Assembly: GCA_023313575.1 (NCBI GenBank)
Contig: JAJTTP010000022.1
Location: forward strand, 558,001 to 622,000
DNA length: 64,000 nt
Direction: 5' to 3'
From: Eutypella sp. D-1
Taxonomy: Eukaryota > Ascomycota > Sordariomycetes > Xylariales > Diatrypaceae
Part shown: piece after piece, positions 1 to 11,205 of the stretch
How positions within the stretch are numbered: the first letter of the stretch is position 1
Layout: every line of letters begins with the position of its first letter
Notes under the pieces: generated by a model
Told to the model about the DNA's origin: nothing
Database searches by the model: none
Seen by the model: only the letters and a program-made list of their open reading frames with translations
Program-made: the position numbers and the translations under genes

Positions 1-300
1 GCGCCGCTAGGGTCGTGGATGGTGTTGGAGGCGGCCGATGAAATAACCCAGTTTTTGGGGGGCGCATACACGATACTGCGATGTGCAAAGCAAAGCAACT
101 CTTACTCTACTTAAAACCCCGAAGGGCCTCCGAATTGGATTATGATGTTTACGTGACACGATACACGAACGCCACTTTGGTTCCCCCCTCCCCCAACCAA
201 AAGAAAAAGGAAAAGGAAAACAGCCCCGTTGTTTTAGGGTTTGGTGATATCTTGCGTGGACGACGACCTGGACAGGGCAGAGGCAGAGGCATACATAATC

Positions 301-330
301 CCATCCCATCCCATCCCACCCCATCCCATC
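301..330. repeat. (CCCAT)n pentamer microsatellite
   Basis: Six imperfect tandem copies of a CCCAT/CCATC unit are visible. The same unit recurs as its complement near 957-1020 and around 20.48 kb, so this pentamer family is common in the spacers of this genome. Confidence 0.85.
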
Positions 331-956
331 ACTCTACTGTCTACCTACCTTACACCACCGCACAGTAATCACGATTCCCCCAATCTTTTTTTTTTTTTTT
401 TTGCCTTTGCTTTTTTTTTGCCATCGGGGCCCTACACGACTTTCTATAAAGAAAAGGAAAGAATGAAAGAAAAAAAGAGAATGCCAAAAAAGGGGGGGCG
501 GGGGGATAGGGGGATAGGAGCGGGGGGGCAGGGGGGCATGGGGATAAAGATAAATAAATGTACACGAGGCGAGGCGCGAAAAGGGGGGTTTGTTTGGGTA
601 GGGAGTGGAGTGCTGGGGTTAGGGAAGGGGATGGGGATGGGATTAGGGGTTTAGGTTGGTTGCGTTGGACAAGTTAGGCGAGCTGGTTGGTAGGCTGGTT
701 GGTTGGCATACAAATTCATTCATACATCCCATCATCCCATCATCATTCCATCCCATCACAATTCTCACTACATTTCATCTCATTTCATTACGGTACAATA
801 CATCACATGACATCACATCATATCATATCACAATACAATACAATACCTAGGGAAAGACATAACCTGGGTAAGGCAGGGGAAAGGGGGAGGGGGGGCAACG
901 CTTGTTTTCTTTTTTGTTCTTTGTTGTCGTTGTTCTATATCATTGAAACGGATGGA

Positions 957-1020
957 CGGGATGGGATGGGATGGGATGGGATGGAAGGGAAGGGAAGGGA
1001 AGGGAATGGAAGGGAGGGGA
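957..1020. repeat. (GGGAT)n followed by (GGGAA)n microsatellite
   Basis: Tandem GGGAT units change abruptly into GGGAA units on the same strand. This purine-rich tract creates spurious open frames in several phases. Confidence 0.9.
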
Positions 1021-3574
1021 CTCATTCATGCGGAGTTGGCTGGCAAAATCACTACTACTACTACAATTACTTACTACTTACTGTTACTACTGCTACTTAT
1101 TATCATTCTGTTCATCGTTTTTTTGTTTTTTCTTTCGGGTTTCTTTTCTCGAGAGAGATATGCGGCGCTCGGGCAGGGCAGGTTTTGTTTATATATATAC
1201 GTAGGGATATTAGGGATGGAACACCGCCTCGTAGCACTCGTTTATACGGTGTACTGTCCTCCCCGTCTGCGTTTTCGTTTTGGTTAAGTGTTGGTGTTTG
1301 TCTGTCTGGATGTCTGTCTGGTTAGGATGATGATGATGATGTGTGTGTTTGGGGGAGGGGGGAAGGGGGGGAGGTGAAGGTTAAGGGGGCGTAGAGGGAA
1401 AGGGCAGAACTAACGAACTAACCGAACCGCCCTCGTGTTCCTATTTCCCATGCCCTGCGCGGGCCCTCTGTTATGCGGAAAGATTTCTTTGCCTTCCTAT
1501 CTATCTATCTGTGCGCGGTTATTCGCGTTTCTCATACACCTCCATCCACATCTCGTACACATACATATACATATATAGCGCATCTATATATTTATCTATC
1601 TGTTGCATACACAATAAGGCAGAGAGGAGCCGTGGGGCAGGCAAACCACCCCCCCCCCCCTTCCCCTTTTTTCCTTCCTTTTAATTACCCCTTATTCTTT
1701 CGGGACGAAGGGGGTCGGTTGGTCTTGGTTTAGTTGGTCTTCATGTCGTTCTCAAGGGGGGCTTATGCGATACTTAGTCAGTCGGTCGATTATATAATGT
1801 GAGATATACAAATTGGGGAAGGATGGTTTTTACTTCCAGAAAAAAAATAGAAACAAAGCTTGTTCGTAACGGTATATTGATTCGGTTCATTATTTTTTTG
1901 TTACCCTTTTCCGTTTAACTAGTCTGGCGTGGATACGCCGGAGGCATGCATGATACGCGGCAGGCAGTATGGCACACGATGCTGAAGGGGTGTCTTGTAC
2001 GAGAGGGGGGCGGGGGCGTTATGGATTATACTTGCTTCTATAAGATTATCACATACGTGTATGCAAAGCCTATCAACAGAATGCGGCCGCAGCGGCAGTT
2101 GACATTAAGTAATTAATCTTTTTGTTTTCGTTTTCCCTTCACCATCCTCCGCCCAATTTTCAGATAATAGCTACTATGTCCTCATCTTGTCTCTCTGTCT
2201 ATTCTTGCCTCCTCTCCCCTACTACCTAGGCACCGCAAACCTGACCCCGTAATTCTATCTCATCTCATATCGCTTGCCTGCCCGCCGCCGACGTCCTCGG
2301 TTCCGGTCCCGGTCCGTTTGTTTTGCTATTCATTATATTCCGTCCGCCCAGTACAAGCCAGTCGATGGTGGGAAAACGAGGGGGGGTGGGGGGGGGGGGG
2401 GCAGTCACTTATTGATAGGTTATGGCCGGCCTATTCCTACCCCTACGACTATACCTGTCCGTACACGTAGACATAGACATAGATATGGTGACGCGGCTAG
2501 GGGATTTAGGTCCAACGTGAGCGAGGGGAGGGCGTCGTCATCTCGCGAAGAAAAACAGGTATACTTGAACGGTACCTACGTAGCTTGATGGGGGTGATGG
2601 CTGGTTGATCTGATGGACTGTTTTGATTGTGATTTCGTCGATGAACTGACAAGACGTAGCGCGGGATCTGGGGCGTTGTCGGTTCACTCGTTTTTCTTTG
2701 CATGATGAGTTTGTTTTCCATGCAATATAAATATAGTACCTTTTCTTCCTTAACCTTTTCTCACTTTTTATCTTCTACGTGCACATCGAGAATCTATGTT
2801 TTCAATTTAGGATCTTCTTGGGCGGAGGACATGCTACGGTTACTCTCCTGGAAACTAATTCAAGATATTTTTAACTCTGCTCGGCTGCCTGCTTCCCTTC
2901 TATTATGCCATACGGCCAATCATATACTGCGAGGTGACCAAGGTAAGGGTTTGTTAGCCTTCCTCGCTTGAGGATATGACATTATATGAGAATCGACGAA
3001 AGAGCACGGGCCTAATTTCGAGTCAGGGCCTGATAAAGGGGGACATCAAAAAGATGGACGATGTTTGCAACTTTCGTTTCGGTATGGATTTGTTCCACGG
3101 TGCTATTGATGGTGTCTATCGGTTTCCACAAGGCCTACAAGAATACCTCCGCCCATGTACATGTTATGTCTTGCACTGCGTCGCAGAGTGTATAGGTAGA
3201 CTTATGATACGTAGACTGAGATTGGTTCTCTTCGGGCTGTATCCTGGAAAGAGGTTGCAAATCTAGAAACCGGCTGGCTGAGATGCGCTGCGATGAATAT
3301 TTGCTGTAGTCCTTACAAATATGCTCATTACGCAAAGAGAGCACTGGTGATCCCGCTTTATATTTAATGCATCAGGACGCCGGACAAGCTTACATTTTTC
3401 CGTTACCCGAATGCCATCAAATCCAGGTTATATGGCACCGACGCACAGCACGAGGCACAAGGTATCAAACCACCAGCACTCCCTGTCTTGCCTCTCATAT
3501 CACCCCTCCTACAGCCTATGTACAGCTCCCTCCCCCCCCCTCCTTTCTTATCCATCCGCTTGCCCACATCCTCC

Positions 3575-6500
3575 TCAGGCAACATCTCTCTTAGCGCGAA
3601 AAAACGCAGCAAGCCGACCCATCATGGGCCCCAAGCCCGCGTTCTCGCATCCAGGGGCGAGACCCGCGCGGATCCAGGCGGGCAGCTTTGCGCGGATGCG
3701 TTGGGATGCGAAGCGGCGGTCTATAAGCACAATAGCGGCGTGGTCGCCGCGGTGGCGGACGGCGCGGCCCACGCTCTGGTTTACGGCGCGCATGCAGGCG
3801 TTTTCGTAGAAGTCGCGGGCTGCTTGCTTTGCTGCTGCTGCTGCTGTGTGTGCTGATGATGAGGGGGCGGCTTCTTTTTGTTGTTGTTGTTGTTGTTGGA
3901 GCCGTGATAACGTCATCGATTCCACGTGCTCGATCCGCGCCTTCCAGTCCGCCGCGTGCGCGTTCGGGTACGGTAGCCCTACCACTACCACGCACCGGCC
4001 TAGCCGATCGCTGAAGTTGATGCCCTCGCTCATCTTGCCGCCGACAACGCTCAGGAGGAGCGCGCCGCCCCCTCCCCCGGCCTCACCACTGCCGTCGCCG
4101 TCGCCGTCCCCGAGAATCGCCCGACTGTACTGCTCCAGCACCTCGTCGCTGGACCCGCCCTTCGTCTCGCGGAACACTGTCTTCCGCGCCCGCAGCTTCT
4201 GCCATATCGTGGTAGGAGGAGTGGCGCCCACCGTCGGCGGCGTCTTCTTCTCGTCCGCGCCGCTGCCGCCGCCCCATACCCCGACCACCTCGTCGAGGTA
4301 GCCGTAGCTAGGGAAGAAGACGACGACGCCGTCAGGGACGACAGTGCAGATGTTGAGGACGGCGACGCCGAGGTCGCGGATCATGGCGCGATCGCCGCGT
4401 TTTTGAAAGCTGAATTCGAAGTCCGCCACGCCTGCGCCCGCGCCACGTGGGTTGGTCAGGGTCCAGACGCACAGGTTCTCGGGCGGGATGACGTGGCCGC
4501 AGCTCAGGGTGGTGATCTTGGCCGGGTCCAGCGTCGGGAACAGGTGCGCTGTGTAGTCCTCGAAGGGGGACATGGTGCCGCCGGCTAGCACGACGGCGCG
4601 CGCGCTCGTCGCGATCGACGAGAATGCGTGCCGTGGCGACAGCAGCAGGTACGAGAGCTTGATATCCGCCGCTGTCATCTGCGACTGCTGGCCGGCGGCG
4701 ATCTTCTGGTAGAAGATTCGGCCCTCGGAGCTGAGGTTGTTCAGGGATACGAGGAAGGAGAGGAGTGTGTGCAGGACCGGGGTTGTGGGCGTCGGTGCTG
4801 ATGGTTTCGTTACCCCGCCGCCGCTGCTGCTTTCCTGTTGGAGGGATTCAGCGTGCGCGACGTAGCCCTCGATCTTATATGCCAGCTTCGACTCCTGGAT
4901 GTATTGGATGAGAGAGTATAGGTTGATCTGGTCAATGCCCTTGGTTTTCAGCAGCGCATTCGGGTCGACGATGCCTTGCTCGTTCTACAATCCCACATCA
5001 GCCGAATGTTGCCACACCTCATAACCATTGACGGAAAGACGGAGCAGGGATGGCCTACCTTTAACTTGGCCGCCTCACCCATCCACTCGCTCAGGCCATC
5101 GACGACCCTCGCGACCTGGGCGACCATGACGCGGTTCTCGCCCTTGAGCCTCTTGCCGAACTTCTTGACATAGACGGCCAGCATCTGCCTGGCGCGGCGG
5201 AGCTCGGAGAGGGCGATCTCGGCAGCGTAGACATTGGCGACGGCGTCCATGATATTATGGGCCTCGTCGATAATGACGACGTTGCCGTCGAGCTTGATGC
5301 CGAGGGCGTCGCGGGCGGACTTCTGCAGGAGTAAAGGGTACGGCAGGGTGACGATCTCGGCGGCGGGGATCGCGGCCCGCGACGCGTAGTACGGACACAC
5401 CTGCATCTTCTTGCCGAGCGCGAACAGGTCCTCGATGTCCGGCACCGACGCCAGCACGCTGTCGCGGAACTCGTGCGTTCGCGCCAGGTTGTCCGCGCCC
5501 GGCACGAATGGGCACTTGCGCGCGCCTGCCGACTTCCCCTGCTGCTGCAGCTCCGTGCACCGGTCGTTGATCGCCGTCAGGCTGCCCAGCCGCGACACCG
5601 ACGGGTTGATGCAGAGACGCTGCCGCGAGGAGAGCGGGACATGCTTGACTCGTTCGGGATCCGCCGTAGACGCTGCCGCCCCGTCTAAGAGGGAGTCCGG
5701 GATGGAGGGCGGGAAAGACGGCCGCCGAAGCTCCGACACGAACTGGGTTAGTTGTGAATGTGTCCTGGACGTATAGTAGATCTATATTCCCGAGTCAAAA
5801 CAGACGGAAGTCGCAATAAGGGGGGGCGCTGCGGTACCTTGACCTCATTTTCCTCGACATTATCGCCCTCCTCTGGCTTCTTCTGGCCCATGCCAAGTTT
5901 ATCCATCAGATTCCGGGTCTCCTTACTAAAGCCCGTCGCCGAGCCATCATCCCCTCCCGCGACGCCGGCAGGATCCCGGTCCGCCAACAACCACTCGTCG
6001 TCATCATCGCGCTGGGGCCTACCACCACCACTACTACGCAGAGGTCCGTCATCGACCCTCCTCCGCTTCGCGCCCCTCTGCTCCCCAGCAAGGGCCTTCT
6101 CGCGGGCGCGCAGGCGCGCCAGCCTAGCCTCGCGCTCCTCCCAGCGGCCGAGGAGCTCCTCGCGCTTCCGCCGCAGCATCTGGTCGACGACCCAGTCGGG
6201 CTCGTCGCGGAACTCCGCCGCCGCGTCCGCTACGGACGTCTCGTACCGCGCTTTCCTGTGGTTCCGCAGCCACGTGACCGCTGCGCAGATGAGCGAGAGC
6301 GATTTGCCCTATATATGTCAGTCTGATTCTATTTATTGCCTTGCCCGGGTAAGAACATGGTTTGGGGGGCAGGGGGGAAGGGATTCTTACGGTGCCGGTG
6401 GGGCTCTCGAGAATCCCGATTTGCCCGTCGCCACGCTCGAGCACATCGTAGACGGTGCGCATGAACTGGTCTTGCACGTCATATGGAGTGAAGGGGTGGT

Positions 6501-6597
6501 GGAAGTCGACATTTCGGAGGTCGTCTGTGAGTTTGTCCATACTGTTGGTGGTGGTGGTAGTGGTGGTGGCAGATGCCTTTTGTGGCGCTGCCATCAT
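3575..6597 (-). CDS. CHL1: ATP-dependent DNA helicase CHL1 (DDX11/XPD-like Fe-S helicase)
   Basis: Superfamily 2 5'-3' DNA helicase of the XPD/FANCJ/DDX11 group, which acts in the nucleus in sister-chromatid cohesion and replication-fork maintenance. My model joins 6391-6597, 5838-6308, 5059-5781 and 3575-4984 and gives 936 aa; all three introns (82, 56 and 74 nt) are phase 0. Walker A SPTGTGKS spans the first intron (aa 65-72). The motif YTSRTHSQL opens exon 3. Four cysteines at about aa 283, 301, 316 and 355 have Fe-S cluster spacing, the last in VCPYYASR. The DEAH box is near aa 397-400 (VVIIDEAHN), and motif VI reads [14 protein letters not shown] near aa 875. Length and motif order fit CHL1 rather than RAD3. 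Oddities are an N-terminal Thr run, Ser/Gly/Asp-rich linkers and a Gln-Ala tract just before motif VI. The start is the first of two adjacent Met codons. It is divergent from the ribosomal protein gene. Confidence 0.93.
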
Positions 6598-7653
6598 TTA
6601 CCTACCTACTACCAGGAGGGAGGAGGAGGAGATTAGGGATTAATGCGTTCAGGGGGTTTCGTAACTTCGTACTACTATCCCGCCATTAGGTACGAAGTGT
6701 GTATGTAGGTATCGAGAGATGTTATAATAAAAGTCAGGCTCGCTTCGCCGCCGATCAAACAATCAAAAAAACACCGTAAATAAGAGAATCACGTGAGAGT
6801 GAAGAAGTCTTGAAGAAATATTCTCGTCAATAGAGCATAGTGCGATGAAAAGGGGTTGTTGATGATGGGCTGTGCTACATATACGATACGAGGTCAACGA
6901 TATTAGCCTTAGGGCCAATCAGGGGCTGAAGATTCCGCTATGTCCGATGGATAAACAATGTAAGACGCGCTGAGGGTCGTAAGAGAAGGAACGACGAGAT
7001 GAAAAAAAAAGGAATATGGGAAAACTCTTCGCTGGATAGCAGGAAAGAACAAAAACGAAAGAAACCAAGCATGGAAAATACGAAATGTGTACCTAGGTAG
7101 GTATTCTTCAAAAAGTCGCCTGGGCAATTTCGTTGTAGCTTTCTGCCCCTGTATTGTCTAGAGTTGTCAATGCCTTCAGGGGTCTTGGCGGGTAGGTAGG
7201 GTAGGGAAAAAACATGTGGCTTGTATATATCTGTTGCAATATGTGGCTGTGTAGATAGTTAACGATCTAGCTATTGTGGCTAGTAAAATATTGGTGGGGC
7301 TTCTGGGCAGCGGGGGCAGACTAAATTCCGAAAAGTGGCTTGACATCGATAATAACAGCCACAGGGCTGTACACAGCCTCAAAAAGCTTATCATATCAGC
7401 ATATCAGAAAAAAAGCCCGGAATTTAGGTGATTTTGTGTGGGAAAATTCCCTCGCTAGAGCCACAATCAGTCAAACCCCAAACTCCACCCACCCAACTTT
7501 TTTTTCGCCCTTTCTCTAAACACCAAGCACAAGCAGCAGCACTTTACCTTACAAGGTGGTGACAACCAAAAAAGTTGAGTCCGATACTAACAACAACAGC
7601 AACAAACTCAACTCAACTCAACTCCCACACCAACACCACACTGAACCGTCACC
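6598..7653. promoter_or_regulatory. Divergent promoter between CHL1 and RPL28
   Basis: About 1 kb separates the CHL1 start (minus) from the ribosomal protein start (plus), so both promoters lie here. The right end, from about 7500, is a CA/CT-rich leader (repeated ACTCA units) as often seen before highly expressed fungal genes, ending in a CACC-ATG context. A CCTAGGTAGGTA element lies near 7093. I saw no other gene in it. Confidence 0.65.
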
Positions 7654-9001
7654 ATGCCTACCAGATTTACCAAGACCAGGAAGCAGTATGTATTTTCCCG
7701 TTTTATGAAGAACAATTGAGATGTAGCGGAATTGTGTTTCCCCCCCCGTCTCGTCAGCCAGCCAGCCAGCCAGCCCAACCGTCACTCGACTGTCGCCGTT
7801 ACTCGTATATCGCTGTTCGGGTTTTTTGGTCACTCCCCAAGAAGAATTCGATCGAATATTCGAATATTCTTGCATCGTGCGAGGAAACGAGAAAAAAAGG
7901 AACCCGAGACAAAGTCGAGGAATGAAGGGATGAGTGGGGTTGGATGCCAAAATACTTTTTTTTTCCCAAGCAAGGTGGAAAGCAGGAGAAAGATCCATCT
8001 CGTGTCACTTGTCTGCTTTACTCGTTGCAAACAGGGAGATAGTTGGCAGTGAGAGATGGCGAGGGGATTAAGAAAGATCGATTGGGGTGGGGGAGGCCTT
8101 GACGACTACCGAAACCAAAAACACAATCCCGATGAACGATCCAGCGATCTGCGATGCGACCAAACAACGACGACCTGCTTTGGCTTTTATGACGAGTGAC
8201 GGACGGCTGGTGGCTGGCTGATCGACCGACTGCTTTTTCTTTCTTTCTTTTTTGAAAATATCGTGGAAAGCTAACCTTTCTCTCTCCTCTTCCAACAGCC
8301 GTGGCCACGTGTCGGCCGGTAAGGGTCGTATCGGCAAGCACAGGAAGCATCCAGGTGGTCGTGGTATGGCCGGTGGTCAGCACCACCACCGAACCAACAT
8401 CGACAAGTACCACCCCGGTTTCTTCGGTAAGGTTGGTATGCGATAGTAAGTCAATCCCGGGATTCCACGATCCCACGATCCCACGATGCTCTCGTATATA
8501 GGAGTGTATCTATGAGTGTATCTATGAGTGTTCTTGCGCTAACTTCCTCCTCCTAGCTTCCACAAGCAGCAGAACCACTTCTGGAAGCCCGTCATCAACA
8601 TCGACAAGGTACGATCCATATTCCGATTCACGCTTCTCACAGGCCGTCGCACTCGCTCGCTTCATACCCCGCCATACTCCGTCGTACCCTGGCCCCACCA
8701 GTGCAATGCGATCAACAGCGCTCGTGTTTTATATGCAACCAATGTAATGATCATAACAAGCTAACTTTCACTTCCCTCACAGCTGTACTCGCTCCTCCCC
8801 GCCGAGACCCGCGATGCCTACGTCAGCGGCCAGAAGAAGGACACCGTTCCCGTGATCGACCTCCTGCCCCTCGGCTACTCCAAGGTCCTCGGCAAGGGCC
8901 GCATCCCCGAGATCCCCATTGTCGTCAAGGCGAGATGGGTAAGCCGGCTGGCGGAGAAGAAGATCACCGAGGCCGGTGGCGTTGTCCAGCTGGTGGCGTA
9001 A
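7654..9001 (+). CDS. RPL28: 60S ribosomal protein L28 (uL15, L27a)
   Basis: Large-subunit ribosomal protein uL15. Exons are 7654-7685, 8299-8445, 8557-8608 and 8783-9001, giving 149 aa, the family's usual length. The first intron splits the His codon of [14 protein letters not shown]. Exon 2 encodes the hallmark basic stretch with [13 protein letters not shown] and [13 protein letters not shown]. Exon 3 gives the [10 protein letters not shown] segment. Exon 4 ends with [13 protein letters not shown] and the family C-terminus [10 protein letters not shown]. Introns are 613, 111 and 174 nt. The first is about ten times the size of most introns in the window and follows only 32 coding bases, an arrangement known from intron-rich ribosomal protein genes where the intron helps expression. 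I looked for a box C/D snoRNA in it and found no convincing C and D boxes. Identity is very secure. Confidence 0.97.
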
Positions 9002-10273
9002 ACGGTTGAGGGGGTTTTGTGTCGTTGGTTGGTTGGTTGGTTGAATGAATGCGGCGGCGCGGCGAATGATTTTCTCCTACCTACGAATCAAGGGAACTAC
9101 GGGAAACGGAATGGAATACCTTCAAAAAACGATCTGGGTTCGGCTTTGTTTGTAACTCCAACAAGAGATACATACACCACATGAGTGTCCCCGCCGCCTT
9201 GTTGTCACGTTTTATACTTTAGAGGAAAGTGACAAAACGGACGAGAGCGGGGGGAAGGGGCCGGAGCTCCGGCTTTTTCTTTTTCTTCTCCAGCATCGCA
9301 TTGGCATGAATCGGCTACTATGAAAAAAAAGGGCGTTCAAGCTGAATATAAAAAAAACCTAAAAAATGCATCTCTCCAAGGGTTTTAACAAGCATGGTGT
9401 CTTTGACTGTTGGGTATGGTTCCAGGTGGATTAAGCCTGACACGAGCGCTGCCCACGTTAAGATCGGGATCTTCTAACGGGCGTTAGATCGTCCAATGGA
9501 AACAAGCAAGGAAACCAACCAGTCTACGCTGATAACCCTCATCCATGGATAGATATTCGCCGTGGAAAAAAATAAAAGCCAATCTCTTAATGCTGGTTCT
9601 CGTCGGCGAAGTCCACTTCACACCCCCCATACACCATATCAGGAACGAGAGGTAGGCCGTCCTTCAGATGGAAGAAATAACATCCATGCGTAACATTTTC
9701 GGTAGATATATCCAGGACATATAACCCCATCATGCGCCATGATCCCGCAAGATCTCTCGTTTTCCCGGAGCGTAGGTAGGTGATTACATCTCGTCCGGGC
9801 AGTACCTTGATTTGTATTGTATTGTATTTGACCCAGTCAGCCAGCCAGTCAGTCTCAGCTTCGATAACGACTACCTAGAGTAGGGAGAAATGCCCCCACC
9901 AACGGCATTAGCGAATGCGCCAGATATCTGGCCTTGCCTTGAGGCGTGACGGCGTTCGTATGATGGAAGGCCACATAGAGAGAGAGACATCCATAGATGA
10001 CCCCCCCCCCCCGGGCCACCCCTCTTGCCGGCACCGAAAAAGTCCGCAATTCATCCCATCTCCTTCGTGCTTATGGATAGATAGTTATGGCGTCAGGCTC
10101 TGTCTTATAACTATACATTGCACTACACTGCACTACACTACGTAAAGCCTAGGCAGGGAACAAACGATAGCCTCGCCTGAAGCCCAGCCAGAACCCCTTT
10201 ACACCTCCCCCCAGCCAATCGTGGACCGGAAGAGGGGGCGGAAGGGGGGCGGACGCGGTTGTCCGGGGGCGGG

Positions 10274-10290
10274 TTTTTTTTTTTTTTTTT
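10274..10290. repeat. T17 homopolymer
   Basis: A 17-base T run, followed 70 bases later by an interrupted C run (about 10364-10385). Both lie in the RPL28-ATG26 spacer. Confidence 0.85.
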
Positions 10291-11180
10291 GGATGTGTTG
10301 TGTAATATGCGATGTGTGATGTTGTGATACTTGCCTAAGTACCCGGATACGTAGGTATTTATACCCCCCCCCCCCCTCCCCCCCCGCAAAAGACAGACAG
10401 GACGCCCCGGTAGACCTGATGCGGGCGGCCGATGATGGCCTATCTTCTGTCTTCTGTCTTCTGTCTTCCTTGTGGATGCAGACGGGGGTTACGAGTCTTA
10501 GCCTGCTTGCCTACCTGCCTGCCTGCCTACCTGGTTGGGTGCAGATATATCCAGGTAGGCATGTAAGTAAGTAAGTAATAGGTAGACATGGTATTCCAAA
10601 AAAAAAGTTGATAAGCCCTCCCAAACACTCGCCTGCCAGGGTGTCGTCCTAGGTATGTTACCAACTACTTACCAGTAGCTATATTCCATGTATATAAAAA
10701 TAACCCGAGTTTGGCGTTTCCGGAACTTCTTCTTCTGTGTTTTAAGAGGGAATGTTGCGCTATGCTATGTGTGTAAGATAGAGAGGTACATAACGTCTGT
10801 AGTACAATAATAGATACTGTCTATGTATGTGTCTTTAGGTAGTATATAGACAGACGGTCACGTCACCGGGGCCAGTTGGAACAGAACTCGTGCATATGAC
10901 GTCTATGCCTGCGTGGTATGTATGTGTCCCGGATAAGCGAGTCTAACGTACAACTGCACTGCACTGCTACTGATACCCAGTAGTGAGAGAGAGAGAGAGA
11001 GAGAGAAAAGATACGATGCGACGTTGCGCATGTGGTCTCTATCCCGAGCCCTTCATACATCCATAGCGAGGTAGGCACCGAGGTCACCTGAAAAATTACC
11101 AGCCAGCCAGTCTAACTTACCTACTTAGGTATATACATTACATTATCTAGAGTAACCTAAGAGCTTGAAGCTCATGCATG

Positions 11181-11205
11181 TAGGTTAGGTTAGGTTAGGT
11201 TAGGT
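11181..11205. repeat. (TAGGT)5 tandem repeat
   Basis: Five perfect TAGGT units. The unit is one G shorter than the fungal telomeric TTAGGG unit and is flanked by ordinary spacer. It most likely arose from the TAGGTA words that fill this region. Confidence 0.9.

Larger units (their letters stand above)
1..3574. other. Long microsatellite-rich intergenic region
   Basis: No gene could be supported here. The first 2.5 kb is dominated by low-complexity DNA: pentamer arrays of CCCAT and GGGAT/GGGAA type, poly-T and poly-A runs, G runs, and CTAT-type tetramers. Open frames in it are products of repeats. Small frames at 2702-2971 and 2976-3266 lack splice context, recognisable motifs or a signal peptide; I do not call them genes. 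The right end is the 3' flank of the helicase gene on the minus strand. The left part may be a long UTR or promoter of a gene outside the window, since comparable repeat-rich leaders precede other genes here. Confidence 0.6.

Noticed and set aside
2702..3266. Two small plus-strand frames (89 and 96 aa)
   Set aside because: No domain, signal peptide or splice signals; Cys/Arg-rich chance frames in the 3' flank of CHL1.
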